Source of the DNA: Enterovirga rhinocerotis | GTDB taxonomy: Bacteria; Pseudomonadota; Alphaproteobacteria; Rhizobiales; Beijerinckiaceae | Direction of reading: 5' to 3' | Length of the DNA stretch: 64,000 nt | NCBI RefSeq assembly: GCF_004363955.1 | Contig: NZ_SNZR01000013.1 | Coordinates: forward strand, 968,376-1,032,375 | In this document: piece after piece, positions 56,995 through 64,000 of the stretch | How the letters are laid out: each line of letters starts with the position of its first letter | Position numbering within the stretch: the stretch's first letter is position 1 | Program-made: the position numbers and the translations under genes | The notes under the pieces: generated by a model | Told to the model about the DNA's origin: nothing | Database searches by the model: none | The model's input: the letters and a program-made list of their open reading frames with translations, nothing else

Positions 56995-57105
56995 CTCCTC
57001 ATGCTTGAGGCGGCGAGCGAAGGCCGCCCTCGAAGCACGCACGCCCGCGATGCGTCCTTCGAGGCCCCCGGGAAAAACCCGGGGGCGCCTCAGGATGAGG
57101 AGGGA
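56995..57105. repeat. Composite palindromic intergenic element (Hyphomicrobiales-type)
   Basis: Nested inverted repeats: CCTCGAAGCACGC (57028-57040) against GCGTCCTTCGAGG (57052-57064), and a hairpin CCCCCGGG-AAAAA-CCCGGGGG (about 57064-57084). The flanks carry CCTCA ... AGG and CAGGATGAGG ends. Such CTCAGGATGAGG/CCTTCGAGG elements are common in this order and may act as REP-like units or terminators. Confidence 0.7.
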
Positions 57106-57136
57106 GAGTTGCCGGCCAGACCCTGGGGGACCGGGT

Positions 57137-58555
57137 TCAGAGAAAGAAGACGAGCGTGACGAGGACGAAGATCGGGAGCAGGATCGCGCCCGACCACGCC
57201 ATGTAGCCGAGGAAGCTCGGCATCCTGACGCCCTGCTGGCGCGCGATCGCATAGACCATGAAGTTCGGCGCGTTGCCGATATAGGTGTTCGCGCCCATGA
57301 ACACGGCACCCAGCGAGATGGCGGCCAGCGTGCCGGCGAGCGGTCCCATCAGGGTCTTGGCGTCTCCGCCCGCGAGCTCGAAGAACACGACATAGGTCGG
57401 GGCATTGTCGAGGACCGAGGACAGGGCGCCCGTCATCCAGAAATAGGCCGCCTCGATCGGGGTGCCGTCCGCGCGGGTCACGAGACCGAGCAGCGGCGCG
57501 AAAGCGCCGTCGCGTCCGGCCGACAGCGCCGCCGCGACGGGCACGAGGCAGATGAAGATCGCCGCGAAGATGATCGCGACCTCGCGGATCGGCCCCCAGC
57601 TGAACTCGTTCTGGATGCGGTTCGATTTCGGCGTCAGCGCGAGGGAGGCGAGGCCGAGGAGGACCATCGTCCCGTCGCGGACGAGGTTCTGCAACTCGAG
57701 CCGGGCCGAGCCGATCTCGAAGCCGATCCCGGGCCGCCAGACGCCGGACAGGATGATGACCCCGACGAGGACGGCGAGAAGGAGGAGGTTCGTCCCGCCC
57801 CGCAGGCCGAGCCGCGAATCCGGCGTCGGATCGCGAAGCTTCGGTGCCGCCCGATCCTCGCGGGCATAGAGGCGCCGGTCGATCAGATAGAACAGGCCGA
57901 GCAGGATCGCGGCGACGAAGGCCGTCTGCGCGACGAGATGCGTCGTCGTCCAGAAGAACGAGACGCCGCGCAGGAAGCCGAGGAAGAGCGGCGGGTCTCC
58001 GAGCGGCGTCAGGGCTCCGCCGACATTCGAGACGAGGAAGATGAAGAAGACGACGACGTGAACGTTGTGGCGCCGGTTGTCGTTGGCGCGGATCAGCGGC
58101 CGGATCAGCACCATCGAGGCGCCCGTGGTGCCGATGAAGCTCGCCAGCACCGTTCCGAAGGCGAGGATGCCGGTATTGACGCCCGGCGAGCCGTGCAGGT
58201 TGCCCGTGACGACGAGCCCGCCCGCGATGGTGAAGAGCGCGAACAGCAGGAGCACGAAGGGCAGGTATTCGAGCAGGACGACGTGCAGCGTCGCGTCCAG
58301 CGCCGCCGCCGCTCCGTGGAAGATGGCCAGCGGCACCAGAGCCGCGAGGATCCAGAACCCCGCGATCGCCGCCATCCGGTGCTCCCAGACATGGCCGGCA
58401 AGCTGGGGCAGGAGTGCGATCGAGAGCAGGATCCCGGCGAAGGGGAGGGCCCAGACGAGCCCGAAGGAGCGCCCGTCGAGGCCGGCCGCGAGGGCGGGAT
58501 CGGGCAGCAGCAGGGTCAGGCAGGCCGCGACAAGCAGGAGCGGCAGGCGGTTCAT
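57137..58555 (-). CDS. Sodium:proton antiporter / citrate-type (ion transporter superfamily) membrane protein
   Basis: A 472-residue protein with an N-terminal leader and about 12 membrane segments. Conserved Gly/Asn-rich motifs include GNLHGSPGVNTG (near 118), the SNVGGALTPLGDPPLFLGF sequence near 180 and the mirrored SSVLDNAPTYVVFFELA (near 380-396) plus GANTYIGNAP (near 419). These are hallmarks of the ion transporter superfamily that includes NhaD, ArsB and CitM. It is often annotated as a sodium:proton antiporter. The ion and substrate are not defined. The ATG is at 58553-58555. Confidence 0.85.
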   Translation of the reverse strand: MNRLPLLLVAACLTLLLPDPALAAGLDGRSFGLVWALPFAGILLSIALLPQLAGHVWEHRMAAIAGFWILAALVPLAIFHGAAAALDATLHVVLLEYLPFVLLLFALFTIAGGLVVTGNLHGSPGVNTGILAFGTVLASFIGTTGASMVLIRPLIRANDNRRHNVHVVVFFIFLVSNVGGALTPLGDPPLFLGFLRGVSFFWTTTHLVAQTAFVAAILLGLFYLIDRRLYAREDRAAPKLRDPTPDSRLGLRGGTNLLLLAVLVGVIILSGVWRPGIGFEIGSARLELQNLVRDGTMVLLGLASLALTPKSNRIQNEFSWGPIREVAIIFAAIFICLVPVAAALSAGRDGAFAPLLGLVTRADGTPIEAAYFWMTGALSSVLDNAPTYVVFFELAGGDAKTLMGPLAGTLAAISLGAVFMGANTYIGNAPNFMVYAIARQQGVRMPSFLGYMAWSGAILLPIFVLVTLVFFL

Positions 58556-58645
58556 CGGTCGGGCTCCGTGCGTCCTGCCGGTGTCGTTCGGCCTGCCTTA
58601 CGTGCGGCGGGCATGCCGGTCCAGGCTTGCCCGCCGACGGGCCCG

Positions 58646-59161
58646 TCACGTCGTCGGAGCGCTCTCCAGATCCCGCACGCGCTTGAGCGCAGCCCGCAGC
58701 GCAGCGGCCTCCTCGCGTCCGAGCCGGGCCTCGAACGCCGCCTGGGCCTCCCGCCAGAACGGCACGGCCTCGGCGAGGCGCGCCCGTCCGGCCTCGGTCA
58801 GGCTGAGGGCGCGCGTGCGTCCGTCGCGTCCCGGGCCGATGACGACAAGGCCCTCCCGCTCCAGTGGTCGGAGGGCGCGGCCCGTCGTCGTCCGGTCCAT
58901 CGCCATCCGGACGGCGAGTTCGTTGATCGCGAGCGGCCCCGCGCGCGAGAGCTGTGCCAGCACCGAGAACTGCGTGGTGCGCAGACCCGTGCCTGCGAGA
59001 TGCCGATCGTAGAACTGACTGATCTGGCGGGCGGCCGACCTGATCGCGAAGCAATTGCAGGGCGATGAGGGTCGGGGGGAGGGCGTCTCGCCGTCGCTCC
59101 CGGGCACGGCATCGGGCGCTGGTTGGGCCGGGTCCGGCATCGTGGTCATGGCGTCCTTCAT
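58646..59161 (-). CDS. MarR-family transcriptional regulator
   Basis: A 171-residue winged-helix regulator. The dimerisation helices (CNCFAIRSAARQISQFYD, near 35-52) are followed by the helix-turn-helix LAINELAVRMAMDRTTTGRALRPLEREGLV (in parts near 80-108) and the wing GRDGRTRALSLTEAG. It is divergent from a MATE efflux gene and likely represses it until a ligand binds. The listed start is ATG at 59161, but the first operator-like copy begins 6 nt upstream, so the ATGs at 59149 or 59140 are also possible. Two Cys near the N-terminus could be redox-sensitive. Confidence 0.85.
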   Translation of the reverse strand: MKDAMTTMPDPAQPAPDAVPGSDGETPSPRPSSPCNCFAIRSAARQISQFYDRHLAGTGLRTTQFSVLAQLSRAGPLAINELAVRMAMDRTTTGRALRPLEREGLVVIGPGRDGRTRALSLTEAGRARLAEAVPFWREAQAAFEARLGREEAAALRAALKRVRDLESAPTT

Positions 59162-59166
59162 AAAAC

Positions 59167-59201
59167 GCGTATGCGCGCCTATGCAAATAGCGTATATGCG
59201 C
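59167..59201. promoter_or_regulatory. Candidate MarR operator between marR and MATE genes
   Basis: Two similar elements, GCGTATGCGC (59167-59176) and GCGTATATGCGC (59190-59201), lie in an AT-richer divergent promoter region. Their starts are 23 nt apart, about two helical turns. They are the best candidates for binding sites of the adjacent MarR protein. Confidence 0.5.
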
Positions 59202-59227
59202 CTGTCTGGGGCCTCGAAGGATCGCGG

Positions 59228-60598
59228 ATGGACGAGAGGACGCGGCGGCTGCTTACGGCTCCGATCGGGCCGACCCTGCTGCGCATGGCGGCCCCGAACG
59301 TGCTCGTCATGCTCGTCCAGGCCTCGATCGGGCTGATCGAGACCTATTTCATCGCGCAACTCGGCACCGACGCCCTGGCCGGCATGGCGCTCGTGTTTCC
59401 GGTCGTGATGATGGTGCAGATGATCTCGGCCGGAGCGATGGGCGGCGGCATCATGTCGGCCGTATCGCGCACCCTCGGCGCCGGCCGCCGGGTCGAGGCC
59501 GATGCCCTCGTCTGGCATGCGACCCTCATCGCGCTTCTCCTCGGCGCCGCGACGACCGTCGCCGCTCTCGTGGCGGGCCCAGCCCTCTACGCCGCGCTCG
59601 GCGGGCGCGAGGGTTCGCTCGCGGCGGCCCTGACCTATTCGAACACGGTGTTCCTCGGCATCCTGTTCATGTGGCTGTTCAATTCTCTCGCGGCGGTGAT
59701 CCGCGGCACCGGCAACATGATGTTCCCGGCCGCCGTTATGGTGATCGGCGCCGTGATCCTGATCCCGCTCTCGCGCCTTCTCATCTTTGGCGGCGGTCCG
59801 GTCCCGGCGCTCGGCATCGTCGGCGGGGCGATCGCCTTCGTCCTGTATTACGTGGCCGGCACCGCCGCCTGCATCGCCTATCTGTGGGCCGGCCGCACCA
59901 TGCTGCGCCCGACGCCGCTCCCGCCCGCCCTGCACTGGGCGCCGGCGGGGATGATCCTGAAGGTCGGCGTCATCTCCTCGCTCGTCAGCGTCACCACCAA
60001 CGTGACCATCGCCTTCGCGACGGGTTTCGCGGGAACCTATGGGCCGGCGGCGGTCGCCGGCTACGGCACCGGGGCTCGGCTCGAATACCTGCTCGTTCCG
60101 CTCGTCTTCGGCCTCGGCTCGCCCATGGGTGCCCTCGTCGGGACCGCGATCGGAGCCGGCGACCGGCGGCGCGCGCTCCGCATCGCCTGGACCGGTGCGC
60201 TGATCGCGGGTCTCCTCACGGAAGCGATCGGGATCGCCGCGGCGCTCCGGCCCGAAGCCTGGCTGCGCCTCTTCGGGGACGATCCGGCCATGATTGAGAC
60301 CGGCTCCCTCTACCTGCGGATCGTCGGGCCGTTCTACGGCGCCTTCGGGCTCGGCCTTGCGCTCTACTTCGCCGCCCAGGGCGCGGGCCGCGTCGGCTGG
60401 CCGCTGATCGGCGGCCTGCTTCGGGTCGCGGTCGCCGTGGGCGGCGGCCTTGTGGCGCTGCGGACCGGCGCCGGGCTCGCCGGCGTCTTTCTCGCGCTCG
60501 GGATCGCGCTCCTCGTCTTCCCGGCCGTCACCGCCGGCTCGATTCTCCTCGGCGGATGGGCGCCCGAGAGGAGGGCGCGGCCGTCTCCCGCCGAATGA
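59228..60598 (+). CDS. MATE family multidrug efflux transporter
   Basis: A 456-residue membrane protein with 12 hydrophobic segments and two pseudo-symmetric halves. The first starts MDERTRRLLTAPIGPTLLRM with the family phrase FIAQLGTDALAGMALVFP (near 38-55). The second has a matching YGTGARLEYLLVPLVFGLG segment. MATE proteins export drugs or organic cations by Na+ or H+ exchange. The ATG at 59228 has GAAGGA about 7 nt upstream; the frame starts further left in the operator region and is not used. Regulation by the divergent MarR gene is likely. Confidence 0.9.
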   Translation: MDERTRRLLTAPIGPTLLRMAAPNVLVMLVQASIGLIETYFIAQLGTDALAGMALVFPVVMMVQMISAGAMGGGIMSAVSRTLGAGRRVEADALVWHATLIALLLGAATTVAALVAGPALYAALGGREGSLAAALTYSNTVFLGILFMWLFNSLAAVIRGTGNMMFPAAVMVIGAVILIPLSRLLIFGGGPVPALGIVGGAIAFVLYYVAGTAACIAYLWAGRTMLRPTPLPPALHWAPAGMILKVGVISSLVSVTTNVTIAFATGFAGTYGPAAVAGYGTGARLEYLLVPLVFGLGSPMGALVGTAIGAGDRRRALRIAWTGALIAGLLTEAIGIAAALRPEAWLRLFGDDPAMIETGSLYLRIVGPFYGAFGLGLALYFAAQGAGRVGWPLIGGLLRVAVAVGGGLVALRTGAGLAGVFLALGIALLVFPAVTAGSILLGGWAPERRARPSPAE

Positions 60599-60607
60599 GG
60601 CCGCGCC

Positions 60608-62095
60608 TCAGGGGCGGCGCGGCGGAGCGAGGCCGCCAGCCGCCGGGCAGGTGACAGCCACCAGTGCCGGAAGGATCGCGGCCGCCGCGCCTCCGATCGA
60701 GGGCGAGGCCTCCGTGGCGGTCGCCGGCGGTTCCCCATCCCCGCCCGCCAGGGCACGCAGTTCGGCTGCGCCGATATACGGATAGCTCGCGGGCGGTACG
60801 AGCCCGGCGACCGCCCGCCGGCCGCTCGGGGCCGCGCCGACCATGCCCGCCACCGCCCCGCTGCGGTCGATCGCGACGGCACCGGAGGCCCCTTCCTGGA
60901 GCGGCGCGACGAGGCGGCCATTCGCCGTGAATTCGGCCGGCGCGACGACGGGGCGGCCTCCCTCGCCCGCGGCGAAGAACAGGACGGCGCCGGGCCCCTC
61001 GGCCGGGTTCGCGGCGAAGGAGAGCGGCACCGTCCGCCTCTGGGCTGAGGTCTCGAGCAGCGCGAGGCCACCGGCGGACGAGACGATCCGGGCCGGCTGC
61101 CCGTCCACCTGCGGCGCCGGGCAGGTCTCCCGGATGGAGGCGGGCACGACGACGCGCCGGGCTCCGACGGCGAGACCCGTCACTGCGGCGGCCGGAGGAC
61201 GGCCGGGCGCGAGCGAGGGCTCCGTCCCTGGCCGCGTGGGCGGCACGAGGCCGGGGCGCCCCGCCACCTGCGCCGCCGAGCCCGGGAAGGCGTCGAAGCT
61301 GTTGGCGATCGCGACGGTGATCCGGTCGAACTCGGCCGACAGGGCCTTGTCGTAGCCGATCGAGAAGCCGCGGATCGTCTCGCCCTGCTGGGCATAGCGC
61401 GAATAGAAGCGGCCGCCCGGCGTCTCGCCCGCGATGACGACGAAATCGGGCCGCTGCAATCTGTAGGTGATGGTGCGGCCGGGCGTCCGGATCGCGAGGT
61501 TGCGCTCGTAGAGCGCACGCAGTTCCTCCGCGTCGCCGGGCTGGGAGCGCGTGTCGAGCGTGACGCGGTCGTCCTTCGATTGGAGCCGCGTCCCGCCGGC
61601 CGTGTTGGCGCTCCGCTTCGGCAGCAGCTTCAGCGGCAGGCCGATGCGGATCCCGGTCGGCTGATCGCTCACGACGGAAAAGCCCGCCGCGCCGCGAGCG
61701 CGGGCGGCCGCCGACAGGAGGGTCGCGGTCGCGGCCTTGTCGAGCACGCCCGTCGCCGGCCGCTTCGTCCGTCGCTGGAAGGCCTGGATGGCCTCGAAAC
61801 TGCGGCGGCCGAAGACGCCGTCGGCCGTCGAGGCGTAATCCCCGGTCCAGACGAGCGCGTCCTGGATGGCGGTCCGGTTCGCCTCCGGCAACGCCTCGAA
61901 GGCCGCCCGGGCCGCCTCGTAGGCGGGCTCCGCCAAGGCCTGCATCGCCTCGCCGGCGGGAGCTTGGAGCGCCTGCCCGGCCTGGTCGGCATCAGGAGCC
62001 GACATCTGTGCGCGTGCCGGAAGTGGGGCCAGGATCGCGCATCCTCCCGCAAGCGCGATGGCGAGCCTCGCGCGAAGCCGGCGTGAATCGGGCAT
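60608..62095 (-). CDS. Secreted peptidoglycan-binding protein with degenerate trypsin-like domain
   Basis: A 495-residue exported protein. The signal peptide is about 1-29 (LAGGCAILAPLPARAQ). A PG_binding_1 domain follows at about 78-112 (YASTADGVFGRRSFEAIQAFQRR in parts). The C-terminal half (about 300-460) resembles a chymotrypsin-fold module with QEGASGAVAIDRSGAVAGMV (near 403-420) in the position of the catalytic GDSGGP, but with GASGA instead. A clear catalytic His/Asp pair was not identified, so it may be inactive. The end adjoins the MATE gene (9 nt, convergent). Confidence 0.65.
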   Translation of the reverse strand: MPDSRRLRARLAIALAGGCAILAPLPARAQMSAPDADQAGQALQAPAGEAMQALAEPAYEAARAAFEALPEANRTAIQDALVWTGDYASTADGVFGRRSFEAIQAFQRRTKRPATGVLDKAATATLLSAAARARGAAGFSVVSDQPTGIRIGLPLKLLPKRSANTAGGTRLQSKDDRVTLDTRSQPGDAEELRALYERNLAIRTPGRTITYRLQRPDFVVIAGETPGGRFYSRYAQQGETIRGFSIGYDKALSAEFDRITVAIANSFDAFPGSAAQVAGRPGLVPPTRPGTEPSLAPGRPPAAAVTGLAVGARRVVVPASIRETCPAPQVDGQPARIVSSAGGLALLETSAQRRTVPLSFAANPAEGPGAVLFFAAGEGGRPVVAPAEFTANGRLVAPLQEGASGAVAIDRSGAVAGMVGAAPSGRRAVAGLVPPASYPYIGAAELRALAGGDGEPPATATEASPSIGGAAAAILPALVAVTCPAAGGLAPPRRP

Positions 62096-62315
62096 CGGAT
62101 CCCCCTTTGAATCTCGTCACGGGACGCCGCGAAGACCGGCTCCGCGCGTGCCGAGGATCTGCCATAGCGTAGAACGCGCGCCGGTGGGACGGGACGAAGC
62201 GGCGCGATCCCGCCCCAAGGCGGCCTCGATGACACGATGACGGTTGCATGGCGCGGATTCGGGCGATAGAGCACCGGGCTCGATCCGCGTGGCGCCGATG
62301 CGCGTCGCGCGATCC

Positions 62316-62405
62316 GGAGGGGTGGCCGAGTGGTTGAAGGCGCACGCCTGGAAAGTGTGTATACGGGAAACCGTATCGCGGGTTCGAATCCCGCTCCCTC
62401 CGCCA
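62316..62405 (+). tRNA. tRNA-Ser (anticodon GGA)
   Basis: A 90-nt class II tRNA. The acceptor 5' strand GGAGGGG (62316-62322) pairs with TCCCTCC before the discriminator G and encoded CCA (62403-62405). The D-arm, anticodon loop CTGGAAA with anticodon GGA (62350-62352), long variable arm (TACGGGAAACCGTA stem) and T-arm GCGGGTTCGAATCCCGC are all present. It reads UCC and UCU codons. It is immediately followed by the region leading to a leftward serine recombinase gene. Confidence 0.97.
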
Positions 62406-62716
62406 CGACTTAAGTATTTGTAGACGCTACGCTTTTCGGCTTTTGGCGAGCTGGAATTCCTCGCATTTTCCGGGGCTTTGCCGAGGCGGTTGCTGGGCCG
62501 GTCCTGGCAGAGACCCGCTGCCGCCGACTATCCGAGATTCTTCGCCGCCCGTCTCTGATGGCCCTTTGAGCCAGTACGGACGTCTCCGTTTGGCCAGCCG
62601 GGCAAGTAGTCCGGATGCGCCAGAATTCGTCTCTGGACAGGTCGAGGCGCCCGGACGGCGAGCACCGCCGATGGCCGATCTTGTGAAGGCTGATGTTGGT
62701 GGATGCCGCCGGAGGT
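62406..62716. other. Gap between tRNA-Ser and recombinase: possible element edge
   Basis: About 311 nt without a convincing gene, AT-richer at its left end (62406-62450). A minus-strand open frame with a TTG start (62410-62730) overlaps the recombinase end by 14 nt and is Arg/Ser-rich; it is not supported. The region may hold one attachment site of an integrated element, but no duplicate of the tRNA end is seen in the window. Confidence 0.35.
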
Positions 62717-64000
62717 TCAGGCGGATGCAAACCGGCGGCGCTGCTCGTCCCAGGAGAGGGCGAAGCGGGTATCGGCCATGAGGCTGGTGGCGGTGAGATC
62801 GGGATCGTGCCGGCCGGACAGGATGGCGGCCTGGATGTCGGGGGCGAGGAAGGTCAGGCGAATGAGGCGGGTGACGTAGGACGGGATCAGGTCCTCGGCT
62901 TTGGCGACCTCGTCGATGGTCTGGCGCTCTTCGATCAGACGTCGCCGGATGCCATGGGCGCGCGCGAGCAGCCGGACGAGCGCATCGTGGCTGGCCGGCT
63001 TCTCGGTGTCGTCGGCGAAGACAAGCCGCATCTCCTGCCCCCGCTGCTGAACCCGGACGGGGGCGGCGATGACGATGGGATCGCTCACTGACGCGGCCGG
63101 TTGAGATCCTGCGATCCAGGCCGCGAATCGATCGGGCTTGATCGCGATCTCGATCCTGTCGGCGAGGACGCAGATGCGCGAGACGACGTCGGCGAGGGCA
63201 GCGCCGAACTCCGAGGCCGGGAGGGAAGGCCATTCGCTCGCCCGTCGGGCGGCAGCCGCGATGATCGCAGCCTGATCGTGATCCGATGGGATCACATTGG
63301 CGAGGCCGGCCGGGTCGGTCAGCAGCGCTCCGATCCGGGACCGGACGATGGCTTCGATGCCGGGAGCGGGCAGGCGTACGCCCCGAGCTTCCGTCCTGGC
63401 GCCGGTCGTCAGATGGCGGGAGACATAGTAGCGATAGCGCACGCCCTTCTTCAGGGCATGGCTCGGCGTCAGCCGCTCGCCATCCGCATCGAAGAGAAGG
63501 CCGCGGAGTGGGCTTGGATCGCGACCGGCGCGATCGGCGCGATCGGTCCGGTTGGCCGCGAGGGCTGCCTGGACGGCTGCGAAGAGGTCCTCGTCGAGGA
63601 TGGCCTGATGCTCGCCGGGATACACGGCACCCTTATGGACGATCTCGCCGCGATAGATCCGGTTCTGCAGCATCGCGTAGAGCGCCCCGCGCTCGAAGGG
63701 TTTGGCCCCGTAAGGTGAGCCATCGGCCGCGATGCGCGCCTTGCTCACGATGCCGGCCGCATCGAGCTCCGCCTTGAGTTCGCGCACGGATCCGAGATCG
63801 CGATAGCGCCGGAAGATGTGGCGGACCGTCTCGGCTTCGGCCTCGTTCACGACGAGCTTGCGCTGATGGACGTCGTAGCCGAGGGCCGGCTGTCCTCCCA
63901 TCCATAGTCCCTTCTTCTTGGAGGCGGCGATCTTGTCGCGGATGCGCTCGCCCGTGACCTCCCGCTCGAACTGGGCGAAGGAGAGGAGCACGTTCAGGGT
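62717..64000 (-). CDS. Large serine recombinase (C-terminal part; runs off the window)
   Basis: At least 427 codons are in the window. The visible N-terminus reads LNVLLSFAQFEREVTGERIRD, the conserved helix after the resolvase catalytic domain (FAQFEREVTGERI, near the right edge). Then come the recombinase domain with GLWMGGQPALGYDVH and RGALYAMLQNRIYRGEIVHKG in parts, and a zinc-ribbon/coiled-coil-like region. The catalytic Ser domain is beyond the right edge. Such recombinases integrate or excise phages and genomic islands. The frame is intact to the stop at 62717. It lies about 310 nt from a tRNA-Ser gene. Confidence 0.9.
   Translation of the reverse strand, partial: TLNVLLSFAQFEREVTGERIRDKIAASKKKGLWMGGQPALGYDVHQRKLVVNEAEAETVRHIFRRYRDLGSVRELKAELDAAGIVSKARIAADGSPYGAKPFERGALYAMLQNRIYRGEIVHKGAVYPGEHQAILDEDLFAAVQAALAANRTDRADRAGRDPSPLRGLLFDADGERLTPSHALKKGVRYRYYVSRHLTTGARTEARGVRLPAPGIEAIVRSRIGALLTDPAGLANVIPSDHDQAAIIAAAARRASEWPSLPASEFGAALADVVSRICVLADRIEIAIKPDRFAAWIAGSQPAASVSDPIVIAAPVRVQQRGQEMRLVFADDTEKPASHDALVRLLARAHGIRRRLIEERQTIDEVAKAEDLIPSYVTRLIRLTFLAPDIQAAILSGRHDPDLTATSLMADTRFALSWDEQRRRFASA

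Noticed and set aside
62410..62730. A 106-residue minus-strand frame with TTG start after the recombinase
   Set aside because: It overlaps the recombinase end by 14 nt, is Arg/Ser-rich and has no recognised domain; kept only as part of the gap description.

Overview
This 64-kb window is GC-rich (roughly two thirds G+C by eye), densely packed chromosome of an alphaproteobacterium, most likely of the order Hyphomicrobiales (Rhizobiales; Bosea-, Methylobacterium- or Chelatococcus-like). The evidence is the codon bias, the conserved block carB / greA / ELM1-like / trxB / LysR (LsrB/VtlR type), the families present (TAXI and Bug binding proteins, pirin, MsrP, DUF1269, TadE/TadG) and the style of the intergenic palindromes. 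The genus cannot be fixed from the sequence alone.

Layout. 1-3 kb: a partial HAD hydrolase, a DUF2625 protein, an OsmC protein and an ECF sigma/anti-sigma pair, all leftward. 3-6.4 kb: a family-4 glycosyltransferase and an amylo-alpha-1,6-glucosidase, divergent from the sigma factor. 6.5-12 kb: a 2-oxoacid:ferredoxin oxidoreductase module (NAD(P)H/FAD/Fe-S adaptor, KorA, KorB) whose KorA and KorB genes are separated by an antisense HicA-like/DUF1902 pair. 12-18 kb: PRC-barrel protein, MFS transporter, ABC exporter, and an overlapping SCO/metallo-hydrolase pair. 18-26.5 kb: acyl-CoA ligase, flavin monooxygenase, methionine aminopeptidase, a TAXI-type binding protein with an unusual C-terminus, OsmC, an alpha/beta hydrolase and an inositol monophosphatase. 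26.5-32.7 kb: a MotA-like/OmpA-like pair coupled to ubiA, then pirin, dut, an Rrf2 regulator and cysK. 32.7-38.5 kb: a small unknown gene, a peptide-type binding protein, a CoA-ester lyase, a GMC oxidoreductase and MsrP.

38.5-49.5 kb: the leftward housekeeping block lysR-trxB-ELM1-greA ... carB, with CorA/ZntB, M48 protease/LemA and a Phd/PIN toxin-antitoxin pair lying between greA and carB. The gap below the LysR gene holds a minus-strand intrinsic terminator and a plausible AbcR-type small RNA. 49.6-52.5 kb: orphan TadG/TadE-type proteins and a DUF1269 membrane protein. 52.6-58.6 kb: thioesterase, GST, 2-keto-4-pentenoate hydratase-like protein, a Bug binding protein, a two-subunit TPP decarboxylase and an ion antiporter, interspersed with palindromic repeats. 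58.6-62.1 kb: a divergent MarR/MATE efflux pair and a secreted peptidoglycan-binding protein. 62.3-64 kb: tRNA-Ser(GGA), then the 3' part of a large serine recombinase, probably the edge of an integrated element running off the window.

No rRNA, CRISPR array or complete insertion sequence was seen. The points most worth a second look are the candidate small RNA below the LsrB/VtlR-type regulator, two hairpins that appear to hide ribosome binding sites, the KorA/KorB pair split by an antisense toxin-like pair, and the TAXI protein with a membrane-anchored cytoplasmic tail.
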